DNA of 64,000 nucleotides from Gammaproteobacteria bacterium 39-13 (GTDB taxonomy: Bacteria; Pseudomonadota; Gammaproteobacteria; Berkiellales; Berkiellaceae): the NCBI GenBank assembly GCA_001898235.1, contig MKTN01000012.1, positions 62,076 through 126,075 of the forward strand, read 5' to 3'. The notes under the pieces are model-generated. The model saw only the letters and a program-made list of their open reading frames with translations, did not search any database and had not been told where the DNA came from. The translations under genes and the position numbers were made by a program. Of this stretch, positions 55,995 to 64,000 are shown in pieces (the first letter of the stretch is position 1; each line of letters begins with the position of its first letter).

Positions 55995-56768
55995 ATGAAC
56001 AATGCAATAATAGATTTATTTTATCAAGCAGAAGATTATTTTTTTAGATCAATCAGCAAAGAATGTTTGGATTTTGATAATGTTGCTACAGCTTATTTGA
56101 CAGGGGTATATCTTGACAGCGACAATCCTCTTTATATCAAGAAAAAAATTGAAATGTATGATGAGCTTTTGAATTGCTGCAAGGATTTTTATCTAGCTAA
56201 CAAAACCCCATGGAGCATGATTGTTAGAGAGCAATTTATTTCGAACGATCTAGAAAAATCTTTGAAAAATATCGGTTTTAGTCCCTGTGGAAAGTCAGTG
56301 GCGATGTTTCTTGAATTAAATAAGCAATGTGAGCAGAAGGTTACAGATAACATTATCATTCGAGCAGTTGGCGATAAATTAGACCAATGGGTAATACCAT
56401 TGGTTGGTGCTTTTGAATCGACAATTGATATTACGAGACAATACGCCGATGCTCATCAAAGAGCACTAGAAAACAAAGCTAATTTTCATCATTACACGCT
56501 TTACAAGGATGATGCACCCATATCATCTATCACATTATCGCTACAAAGAAACATGGCACGTATTGATGACATCGGGACATTACCTTCGCATAAGAATAAA
56601 GGGTATGCAACTCAGCTGATGAAATATGTCATCAATGAAGCAATTGATTTGGGAGCGAGATACTGCTTTCTTGAAGCTTGGGAGTCAGGCATAGCTATTT
56701 CTATCTATAAAAAATTAGGATTTATGACTTTGTTTAGAAATAGTAATTATGCTCAGAGGACAAATTGA
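55995..56768 (+). CDS. GNAT family N-acetyltransferase, two-part
   Basis: 257 residues. The C-terminal half has a clear GNAT core: ITLSLQRNMARIDDIGTLPS, then HKNKGYATQLMKYVINEAID with the acetyl-CoA loop KNKGYA (about 206-211), then FLEAWESGIAISIYKKLGF. The N-terminal half (about 1-130) looks like a degenerate or partner GNAT-like domain. No partner gene is close. The substrate cannot be predicted. Confidence 0.8.
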   Translation: MNNAIIDLFYQAEDYFFRSISKECLDFDNVATAYLTGVYLDSDNPLYIKKKIEMYDELLNCCKDFYLANKTPWSMIVREQFISNDLEKSLKNIGFSPCGKSVAMFLELNKQCEQKVTDNIIIRAVGDKLDQWVIPLVGAFESTIDITRQYADAHQRALENKANFHHYTLYKDDAPISSITLSLQRNMARIDDIGTLPSHKNKGYATQLMKYVINEAIDLGARYCFLEAWESGIAISIYKKLGFMTLFRNSNYAQRTN

Positions 56769-56948
56769 ATTAATTGCTCATGAATGAGTCTCAGTCAAAG
56801 TTGCCATTCTAAATGCGCACCGTGCAACCAACATGTTGAAGAAAGGTTAGCAATCATTTGACCGACTCTTGATTTAATTTTTTTTGCTACACGGGCAATA
56901 AGCATAACTTCTCTTGCGACGCATTGAAAACAGTTCTCTCATCTGACG

Positions 56949-57335
56949 CTAGCTTTTTCTGCAAAAAAATCCAAAATATAATAACAGCAAACCTATTACT
57001 AAAGCCGGTATTGGAGCATAAATCATATTTTTTCCTTGCCAAACTGCTATAATTTTACTTATCCACTCAGGAAAAAATAGTATCACCATGCCCTTGAGGG
57101 TTATCCAATAACCTAAAACTGTCACAAAAATAGGCCATCCTTTCCAGACGGAATGACTAACGATCATCGCCAGTCCAAGGAAAACGGTAAATAACCCTAA
57201 TAGCATAGAGAGGGAAGTATTACTAGCTAATGCATCCATCAGGGATCCGATGTGCTTGATATTAAAGAAACTCCAAATGGAGAGTATAACTGCATAAAAA
57301 CCTAGGGTTCGTGCCCAAAAAGTAGAATGATTCAT
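56949..57335 (-). CDS. Four-helix membrane protein, unrecognised
   Basis: 128 residues with four hydrophobic segments (about 8-24, 38-60, 68-87, 104-124). The pattern LLGLFTVFLGLAMIVSHSVW, then KGWPIFVTVLGYWITLKGM is seen in small inner-membrane proteins of unknown role. A canonical AAAGGAG site precedes the ATG. It stands alone between divergent/convergent neighbours. Confidence 0.65.
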   Translation of the reverse strand: MNHSTFWARTLGFYAVILSIWSFFNIKHIGSLMDALASNTSLSMLLGLFTVFLGLAMIVSHSVWKGWPIFVTVLGYWITLKGMVILFFPEWISKIIAVWQGKNMIYAPIPALVIGLLLLYFGFFCRKS

Positions 57336-57477
57336 GATAATCTCCTTTTGTATACTTTAAACATAGACATTTGCAGTTATTTTATCTTAAAAGGAGTTTA
57401 TACACCGTTGAAGGAGAATGCTTATCACAATGTTAAAAAGGATTTAACAAAAAGTTAAATCCAATACTGTTCATAAT

Positions 57478-60400
57478 CTACGGAGAGTATGGGGTATCTT
57501 TCTTAGGTTGATTTAATTGTCCCAAATCTCTTACGATGCCTTGCACTTCTGTTTTCATGTTTTCTAACATCTTTTCCATTTTGGAGTCGCCTAACATCCG
57601 TGAATTTTTTTCATTTGCAACTTGTTGATGCATTTTCCTTACTTCTTCAAGAAATCCTTCCATAACAGAAGAAAGCGCTTCTGGTGAATGAACATCTTTA
57701 TTTAACATTTCAGCTACATTGTTTACTATATTTTGTAAGTTCTTAATTTGATCTTTTCTTGCATCAAGTTGAAATATTGATAAATTTGCAAACGGTATTC
57801 TTTTACTCACTTTCTGGCTAGAATACAGTTTTTGGATATCTTGATTTTGGAACCAGCTTAAGAGAGCTAATTGTTCAGGGCTTTTTGTAGGTTTAGATGA
57901 TGTAACAGGAACATGCGGTTTTATTGGAATAGTTGCTCTTTCATTAGCTAAAACATCATTAGGTGTAAAAGAGGTTTGTTTTTCAATTTTTTGTCGTTTA
58001 ATAATAGGTTCTTTTCTTTTGTCCTCAGGGCTCTGTCTCTTCGAGGACGTAGAATCTTGTTTTTTGTCGGCAACCTCGTCAGGCGTAGGTACATCTCTAT
58101 TTTCGTAGCGCATTATGGCTTTTTGAACTTGTAACAAGTGTGCTTCTTTATTAGCAAGCATTAGTGGGGCTCTATCTAATTCAGATAGTAATGCAGCTTT
58201 GCGTGATGTTAATTCATTTAATTCCTTTTTATTAATTTTTTCTGCCTCTGTGATTTGTTGGACTTGCTCTTTAAGTTTGGCAATAAGCGCTTCTTTATCT
58301 TCTGGAGAGGGTTGATTTTCTGATGGATCATTTTTAATTACTTTTTTGTATTTTAGTTCTCCTATTTGCTTTTCTAATTCATTCACTTGTTCTCGGTTTT
58401 CTTTGCTCTTTTTATTAACTTTTTCTATGCTCTCAGAAAGTGTTTGTATTTCAGGAGGGATCCTTTCTGGTGATGAGGCAATGTATACAATTTCTTCTTT
58501 TAAATCTTCAAGCACTTGCTTATTATGTTCGTAGTCCTTTTGGGCGCGATCTGTAAAAATTTCATGTTTAGCTTTTTCATGGGATGCTTTAGTTTCAGCT
58601 TCAATCTTATCTTGCTTACGCTTTTGTATGATTTGGGCAATACATGATTTTATTTCAATCTCAGATGCTTTAAGTAGCGCTTTTTTGGGATTATTTCTTT
58701 GCCAATTGTTGATTGCTGTTTTAGCTTCTAGTAAATCATGAGCAGCATTTTCGTTAAAAGAAGTATTATGGCCAAGAGCTTGATATAAATCATTTTTTCT
58801 TTGCTTTTCAATTCTTAATTGATTTATGGCTTCATTTAATTCTTTAATGACATAGTTAATATCCTTTCGATTGGCAGGATCGATTTTTTTCAAATTGATA
58901 ATGATTTCAAAATAACGATTTAATGCATGAATATGGGGATCATTATTTGGATTATTTAAGATGAGCGGAAGCATTCTTTCAACTTCGCCTGGACCTTCTC
59001 TTACATCATGTGTTATTTTTTTAAAATCATTAGGGCTTAGTATTTTTTCTAAAACAGGCAAGATTAACTGTTCAAACGTCGCACCTAAAGACCACATATC
59101 TGTTGCAGTTGTTTGAAGAATATTTGAAGATTCAATGTTATTGTAGATTTCTGGCGCCCAATAGGCAGGCGTGCCACCTGCGCCTGATACCACTTTTTTA
59201 TCTTCATCAAGCATCTGTGAAACACCGAAATCAACAATAGTGACTTCTTCTTTTTCTGTATCAATGAGAAGGTTAGCTGGTTTCAAATCGCGATGTAGGA
59301 TACCATCTTGATGTAAAGCTTTAAGTCTTTCTGCAGTTGTTAAAGAAACTTGTAAGAATTTTTCTAGCTCAATTTCTTTAGGAAAAATATCTGTAGCTGT
59401 ATCAACAGTGATTGCTTCTTCATCATATTCCACTTTTTTTGTGTCTAGTTCTTTGTTTGGCTTAAAAATGCCTTCCTCACTTGGTTTGATAGCACGTTTA
59501 AAAGTACCAAGAGGATTAAATAGTTCATCGATATCTTTTCCTATATTCATCGGTTTATAGATAACTTGGCCGAATAATTTACTTCTTAAAACTTCAATTT
59601 TTTCTTTCAATATAGTGAGATCACCATATTCTGGGCAATCTTCAATTTTTGTACCTGGGAATTTCGCAATGACTGCTTCCTCAAGTCTCTTTTTCGAAAG
59701 GTTATTAAATCTTTCTTCAAAATCATTCAGAATTCTTCCTTGTTCAGGAGACCCTTCTGAAGGATCGAGCCAATCAACCCAGCCGAGATCATTTAATTTT
59801 TCTAATAAAGGTAACATTTTTTCTTTTTCCATTTTTTCTAATCTTTCTATTACTTTCTCTTCATACTCTTCTTCGGATAAATCTTTTAATTCCTCGTCTT
59901 TACTTGCTTCGTCTATAATTTTTTTGTTTTCTTGAAATATTTCATCTTTAAGTTTTTCATGTTCATCAAAAATCTCATTAATTTTTTCTATCGCATCGTC
60001 TAATTCTTTTTCAAAGAGGACTAATTCTTCCAAGCCTTGTTGTTCTGTTAAACGCATGACTTCATAATGCGTTGGATCATATAAATGAAGCATCATAGCT
60101 TGCTCATATTGTGACAAAACGGTGTCTTGAGTGTTAATAGTTTCACTGTGCAGCACATTTTTTCCTACCCAATCCCCAAGTTCTGAACCTCGAATGAGTT
60201 TAATAAAGGAAAAAACATTTTGTCCTTGTAAAGCTGAGCCGAAATGATAATTTGGCAGTTTTTTTTCAAAACCAAATTCCTTTTCTAGATCTTCAACAGG
60301 ATTATCTTCAGAAACGACTTGTTTCTTTACTGCAACAAAGTTTCCAATTTTTAGATCTGTTGATGCGGCAGGTACATGAATGGCTTGTCCAATTAATACT

Positions 60401-60894
60401 TCACCAAAGGCACCTTTTCCTAATGCTGATTCGGATATGGCATAAATATTGTTTGAATTGTCTTTAATAATATTTTTTTCAAAAGAAGTTTTTTTCAAAT
60501 GTTCTGGTAGTTTTTTTAAAGATTCTTCTGATAATATTTCATTAAGTGGTTTCTTTGCCGGAATGAAATTGATTTCAGGGCATAGCTCAAGAACGCGCTG
60601 AGCATTTGCAAGGCTTTGTCCATCAAGCAGAAAACCTTGTTTTCCTTGAAGTTCCGCACGAGACAGTTTTTTGGGCCGGCGAAATTTTCTTTTTTCTAAA
60701 ATGGAAGAAAGTTCTTGCCGTTGAAAATCTTTCTTAAGGGCTTTACCTTGCAACTGATTATAAAGCGGATGCTTTTTATCTATTTTTAGCTGCTGTATTA
60801 TTGGAATATTTGCCTGAATTGTATCAACTTGAAAGTTTTCAAAAACTTGTAATGCAAGCTGTGTATCTGCACTATCTTTTTTTGATTTTGCCAT
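57478..60894 (-). CDS. Giant Ser/Thr protein kinase with coiled-coil insertion, probable effector
   Basis: 1138 residues. The kinase elements are complete: glycine loop LGKGAFGEV (158-166), ATP lysine in VAVKK (Lys190), HRDLKPAN (534-541), DFG (555-557) and APE (580-582). The distance from Lys190 to HRD is about 345 residues instead of about 110, because a charged coiled-coil stretch (about 255-480) is inserted within the catalytic domain. Residues about 690-1138 are mostly long coiled coil, with a basic segment KRQSPEDKRKEPIIKRQKIE (about 960) resembling a nuclear localisation signal. There is no membrane segment, so it is unlike bacterial PknB receptors and more like an injected eukaryotic-type kinase. 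Confidence 0.85.
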   Translation of the reverse strand: MAKSKKDSADTQLALQVFENFQVDTIQANIPIIQQLKIDKKHPLYNQLQGKALKKDFQRQELSSILEKRKFRRPKKLSRAELQGKQGFLLDGQSLANAQRVLELCPEINFIPAKKPLNEILSEESLKKLPEHLKKTSFEKNIIKDNSNNIYAISESALGKGAFGEVLIGQAIHVPAASTDLKIGNFVAVKKQVVSEDNPVEDLEKEFGFEKKLPNYHFGSALQGQNVFSFIKLIRGSELGDWVGKNVLHSETINTQDTVLSQYEQAMMLHLYDPTHYEVMRLTEQQGLEELVLFEKELDDAIEKINEIFDEHEKLKDEIFQENKKIIDEASKDEELKDLSEEEYEEKVIERLEKMEKEKMLPLLEKLNDLGWVDWLDPSEGSPEQGRILNDFEERFNNLSKKRLEEAVIAKFPGTKIEDCPEYGDLTILKEKIEVLRSKLFGQVIYKPMNIGKDIDELFNPLGTFKRAIKPSEEGIFKPNKELDTKKVEYDEEAITVDTATDIFPKEIELEKFLQVSLTTAERLKALHQDGILHRDLKPANLLIDTEKEEVTIVDFGVSQMLDEDKKVVSGAGGTPAYWAPEIYNNIESSNILQTTATDMWSLGATFEQLILPVLEKILSPNDFKKITHDVREGPGEVERMLPLILNNPNNDPHIHALNRYFEIIINLKKIDPANRKDINYVIKELNEAINQLRIEKQRKNDLYQALGHNTSFNENAAHDLLEAKTAINNWQRNNPKKALLKASEIEIKSCIAQIIQKRKQDKIEAETKASHEKAKHEIFTDRAQKDYEHNKQVLEDLKEEIVYIASSPERIPPEIQTLSESIEKVNKKSKENREQVNELEKQIGELKYKKVIKNDPSENQPSPEDKEALIAKLKEQVQQITEAEKINKKELNELTSRKAALLSELDRAPLMLANKEAHLLQVQKAIMRYENRDVPTPDEVADKKQDSTSSKRQSPEDKRKEPIIKRQKIEKQTSFTPNDVLANERATIPIKPHVPVTSSKPTKSPEQLALLSWFQNQDIQKLYSSQKVSKRIPFANLSIFQLDARKDQIKNLQNIVNNVAEMLNKDVHSPEALSSVMEGFLEEVRKMHQQVANEKNSRMLGDSKMEKMLENMKTEVQGIVRDLGQLNQPKKDTPYSP

Positions 60895-61028
60895 TTTATT
60901 TTATCCAATTTTAAGAAGCTTGATAAAATGACAATCTACCTTTTGAATTAGTTCTATTTTTTGGTTAATTCGTGTAATAGTATGAAATGTCTCAACTTGA
61001 ACGCAAAACGAAAGGAGACATATTTTAG

Positions 61029-62024
61029 CTACTTCAAAACTTCTACTAGCTCGTTTTCATTCCAACGCCAATGATGATGTGAAGTTAAGTGTGCCCCACC
61101 TAGCCAACGATCTATTCCATTTATGTCAATCCAATCGGCTTGCTGAGTTAATATCTTTCTTCCTAGATCAGTGATGCGTGCATTCACATGATGTAGATCT
61201 AGATGATGATTGCTATTTTTTATTTGTTCGACATTATCCAAGTGAAGCAGTGCATTTTTGTGGCCGTCCAATCGTTTTACGATCGACCAAAAACTTATGT
61301 CGCCTAAACCCATGTAATAAGTGCCTTCATCAACCGGCAACTGCCAAAAGATATCAGATAAACGCTTACTCTCTCTTTTTAGAGAGGTAAGAATAAATTG
61401 TTCTGTTCTGTTTAATCCATTCTTTGAGGAGGGGAATTCTTGCAAATGTCTAATCATAGCGTTTTTCAAGAAAGGCAATAAAGATAAATCTGTTTCGAGC
61501 AATAAAACTAGGCTTTGTGGATTTTTATTGGTAAATGCTTCCCAGGCCATTTTGCCTAGTTCTAAATGTAACGAAGTTATAGGCTGACGATGAGGGAAAA
61601 GTGAACTCATTTGATCAACAGATAGTTGTCCAAATCCGTAAAAAGGAGATACGCCAGCAAATTGATTAATATTAATGAAGGATAAATGCGTTTTTGATAA
61701 AGATTTGGTTGAAAACCAATGCAGAACTTGAATCAGTTGTAACTGATCATATAAATCATGTTCAAACCATAGGATAATTTCATCATAATGGCGATAATCT
61801 TCTAGTTTGTGTAGATTGCTGATAGCGTCGTTCAAAATGATTTGATAATCCCCATACCCTTTTTCAGCAAGATATTGTGCGCGAACTTTATTTAACTCCC
61901 TTAGAGGAAGAGAAGGGACAGGACCTTCATGTAGGACATCACGCCAGGCAATTACCTCAGCCTCTGGATAGGATTGCTCGATGAGCTCTGCTGCGTTGTC
62001 TCCATTTGTTATGTGTAATTTCAT
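61029..62024 (-). CDS. DUF1835 domain-containing protein
   Basis: 331 residues. The opening KLHITNGDNAAELIEQ, then VIAWRDVLHEGPVP and ILWFEHDLYDQLQLIQVLHWF are diagnostic of DUF1835, a family of unknown function in many bacteria. The C-terminal half (about 205-331) resembles the helical companion domain often annotated beside it (TEQFILTSLKRESKRLSDIF, GDISFWSIVKRL). AAGGAT stands before the ATG. Confidence 0.85.
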   Translation of the reverse strand: MKLHITNGDNAAELIEQSYPEAEVIAWRDVLHEGPVPSLPLRELNKVRAQYLAEKGYGDYQIILNDAISNLHKLEDYRHYDEIILWFEHDLYDQLQLIQVLHWFSTKSLSKTHLSFININQFAGVSPFYGFGQLSVDQMSSLFPHRQPITSLHLELGKMAWEAFTNKNPQSLVLLLETDLSLLPFLKNAMIRHLQEFPSSKNGLNRTEQFILTSLKRESKRLSDIFWQLPVDEGTYYMGLGDISFWSIVKRLDGHKNALLHLDNVEQIKNSNHHLDLHHVNARITDLGRKILTQQADWIDINGIDRWLGGAHLTSHHHWRWNENELVEVLK

Positions 62025-62197
62025 AAGGTGGGGTATCCTTCGACATTTATTTGATTGTATTGTAAGTTAGAACCTTTTTCAAACTAAAATGACGTTTATT
62101 TCCTTCAGTTTCTATGATAAATAGGATGGTTAAAAGAAGATGTGCATAATTGCATGCATGCAACAATTTTTGTTTAATTGATAATGTGGGTTTTTCT

Positions 62198-63760
62198 ATG
62201 CATCACGGACCTGATAGTAAATCAAATAATGCATCACCTGAGAATACAGGCAGTAGTGTTGCTAGCACTTCAACCTCAACACGTGCAGAAGAGCCATCTC
62301 ACTCTGGCGCCAATGATGCGCCAGTAAAACCTCATTTTACACTTTGGCAAGTGATTAATGTATTACGATGCGTGAACCATTTTATGCAGGTTGAGGAACC
62401 ACTTCTTTTAAAGATAAATCCTGATAACCCACTGATTTTAAAATCGTTTGAGACTATTTTTTACTCAAGATTTTTAATTGATCCCTATGTTAGCATTGAG
62501 GAGATGCAGGGTTTATTCAGAAGTTTACCTGCAGGAATTACACAAAGAGATTTAAATTTAGGTCTAGGATATGCTTATAAATCAGTATTTTTTAATGCAA
62601 ATATCTTAAATGAAAATGATATTGCTGTGTTAACTTCACATCGGATATTTTATGAAGAATTAAAAGAAATTCTGAATGAATACCGGCCAAAGATCCATCA
62701 GTTTGAACAGCTAGAGGGCAAGCCAAACTTTAAAGTTATTCCTGTAGAAAGAATAATAAATTGCTTTCTTAAAATGATGGGACAACTTGAAAAGATAGGG
62801 CAAGCTGATAGTTTGTATGCAATCCATAATTTCTTGCATATAGGAAAGAAAATAGCTTCTGCTGAAGAAACGAAAAACCCAAATACAGGGATAGATTATG
62901 CATCAAAAATGATTTCTCCGTGCTTGCATCAAGGGTTCATGCTAAGCAGTAAATTATGCTCGCCATCAGATTATGCAAAATCAGATATTGCTTTTAAAGA
63001 TCCTTTATCCGAAGCAATGAAAAATGAGTCTCAATTTGTTATCTATTTTACTCATGCGATATTAACACTTCCCTTATTTGAAAAAATTTACCATCCAGAT
63101 ACTTATAAAGAATGGAAACAACCTGAATTCGAAGATTTATTTTTAAAGGCAAAAGTAACACTATTTCATTTTCTCGATACACAATACATGGCTGCTAGCA
63201 AGATGAAAGAGAAAATTAAAAAAAAGAAACCCAATTTCTCCTTGTTGAACAAATTTCGAGGAGGAGAAAAAACAAGATCAACTGATCGTTCAGTACCGTT
63301 AAGCAAGGTAAATGTGTCGAGTTCAAGTATTCAAACTGATGCTAATTTATCAGAAAAAATGGATTCATTATCATTGTCTGATGGAACGTCAGTGCCTCCT
63401 CCCCCTATCTCTTTTGCATCGTCTAGCACATTAACATCTAAAGGGCCTATTAGAGGGCGGGAGAGACTTGCTGAATCTAATGATACTTTGAGGCTAAGTG
63501 GTGCTGTAAAAGTAATGATCCCACTCTTGGAAATGAATCAAGTGATGCGAGGTGATGGGGTTGATGTATCACCACCCGGAAGAAGTTACTTGCCCTCCTT
63601 ATCACATCAGAGCAGAAGAATTAAAGAAAGAAAACAGACACCAAGGCCTGTTTTTATACCTGCTGATGATCAGGGGGCTCAAATATTAGTTGACCAGGCT
63701 ACTCACGATCCCATTAAAGATCCAGTTGATGAAAAGGGAACTATGCCTAATTTGTCATAA
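62198..63760 (+). CDS. Unrecognised effector-like protein
   Basis: 520 residues from the ATG at 62198; a longer frame from a TTG at 62150 is less likely. The first 45 residues are Ser/Thr/Asn-rich and disordered. Residues about 45-350 form a helical globular domain (FTLWQVINVLRCVNHFMQ, RDLNLGLGYAYKSVFFN, IINCFLKMMGQLEKIG) that I cannot assign to a family. A basic patch MKEKIKKKKPNFSLL (about 352-366) precedes a Ser/Pro-rich disordered tail. No signal peptide is seen. Location beside the giant kinase and an ankyrin gene suggests a host-directed protein, by context only. Confidence 0.55.
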   Translation: MHHGPDSKSNNASPENTGSSVASTSTSTRAEEPSHSGANDAPVKPHFTLWQVINVLRCVNHFMQVEEPLLLKINPDNPLILKSFETIFYSRFLIDPYVSIEEMQGLFRSLPAGITQRDLNLGLGYAYKSVFFNANILNENDIAVLTSHRIFYEELKEILNEYRPKIHQFEQLEGKPNFKVIPVERIINCFLKMMGQLEKIGQADSLYAIHNFLHIGKKIASAEETKNPNTGIDYASKMISPCLHQGFMLSSKLCSPSDYAKSDIAFKDPLSEAMKNESQFVIYFTHAILTLPLFEKIYHPDTYKEWKQPEFEDLFLKAKVTLFHFLDTQYMAASKMKEKIKKKKPNFSLLNKFRGGEKTRSTDRSVPLSKVNVSSSSIQTDANLSEKMDSLSLSDGTSVPPPPISFASSSTLTSKGPIRGRERLAESNDTLRLSGAVKVMIPLLEMNQVMRGDGVDVSPPGRSYLPSLSHQSRRIKERKQTPRPVFIPADDQGAQILVDQATHDPIKDPVDEKGTMPNLS

Positions 63761-63779
63761 AGCGCAAAGTAAGAAATGA

Positions 63780-64000
63780 TTAATTTTCTATCGCTTCTAA
63801 TGGTGCCTTTTGCATTTTGCTTTTCAAATGTGGAGGAACAATGGTTTCAAGCAGCTCTACAGTATTAACATGATTATTGCGCTTTGCTAACCTATATGCT
63901 GCATAATTGTTTGCAGAGATAGCAGTAATTCTAGCATTTGTAGGGATGTATCCCCATATTAATTCAATAATATGATCAAATCCTTTGTCGGCGGCATGAA
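63780..64000 (-). CDS. Ankyrin-repeat protein, 3' end only
   Basis: The gene enters from beyond the right edge and stops at TAA (63780-63782). The visible 73 codons include ankyrin-type units: HAADKGFDHIIELIWGYIPT, then NYAAYRLAKRNNHVNTVELL. These match the xAAxxGHxxIVxxLL pattern loosely. Such repeats mediate protein-protein contacts and are frequent in effectors of intracellular bacteria. Confidence 0.65.
   Translation of the reverse strand, partial: HAADKGFDHIIELIWGYIPTNARITAISANNYAAYRLAKRNNHVNTVELLETIVPPHLKSKMQKAPLEAIEN

Noticed and set aside
56770-56940. Start-less minus-strand frame reading AREVMLIARVAKKIKSRVGQ
   Set aside because: It resembles the tail of a transposase in character, but I could not tie it to a named IS family and saw no inverted repeats.

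Overview
The window is AT-rich gammaproteobacterial chromosome. Its gene content points to an intracellular, amoeba-associated member of the Legionellales or Coxiella lineage; a Berkiella-like organism is one possibility. That placement is inferred from gene content only. The signs are an ATP/ADP translocase (nucleotide parasitism), a U-box ubiquitin-ligase-like protein, a very large eukaryotic-type Ser/Thr kinase, an ankyrin-repeat fragment, a GNAT-deacetylase fusion and several acidic or basic low-complexity proteins. They sit next to ordinary housekeeping operons.

Layout. 1-11 kb is an accessory region: a secreted protein, a cytochrome b5 / ferric-reductase-like pair, a porin, two tandem paralogous small secreted proteins, the ATP/ADP translocase, a DUF2254 protein with foreign-looking base composition, a DUF1543 protein and a COG4705-type membrane protein. 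Between them lie seven same-oriented copies of a repeat whose core resembles the 3' end of tRNA-Asn. 11.3-19.3 kb is a TetR gene with a palindromic operator inside its promoter, followed by a tightly coupled seven-gene biosynthetic operon: KASIII, SDR reductase, MBL hydrolase, adenylate-forming ligase, ATP-grasp, acyltransferase-like, Rieske oxygenase. This is the best candidate here for an undescribed pathway. 19.4-20.4 kb holds a gene interrupted by one in-frame TGA, then the intact tRNA-Asn.

20.4-31 kb carries aspartate aminotransferase, uvrB, the GNAT-HDAC fusion, a MATE transporter, a protein with a long Glu-rich 18-bp repeat tract, aspS and tRNA-Val. 31-41.4 kb is accessory: an ATP-grasp peptide-maturase remnant, the U-box protein, two APH-type kinases, a 31-bp tandem repeat array inside REP-like half-sites, an MFS transporter divergent from a LuxR regulator, and two small peptides with double-glycine-type leaders behind a paired palindromic operator. 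41.6-48.4 kb is the translation operon thrS-infC-rpmI-rplT-pheS-pheT-ihfA followed by tRNA-Pro. infC uses an ATT start, the rplT-pheS gap holds an attenuator-like terminator, and PheT lacks its N-terminal tRNA-binding OB domain.

48.9-55.6 kb has a DUF302 protein, PHA synthase, a P3A-type H+-ATPase and a MaoC-Pta fusion, which suggests carbon storage and acyl-CoA or acetyl-phosphate metabolism. 56-64 kb holds a GNAT protein, a small membrane protein, the giant kinase with a coiled-coil insertion in its catalytic domain, a DUF1835 protein, an unrecognised effector-like protein and the 3' end of an ankyrin-repeat gene cut by the window edge.
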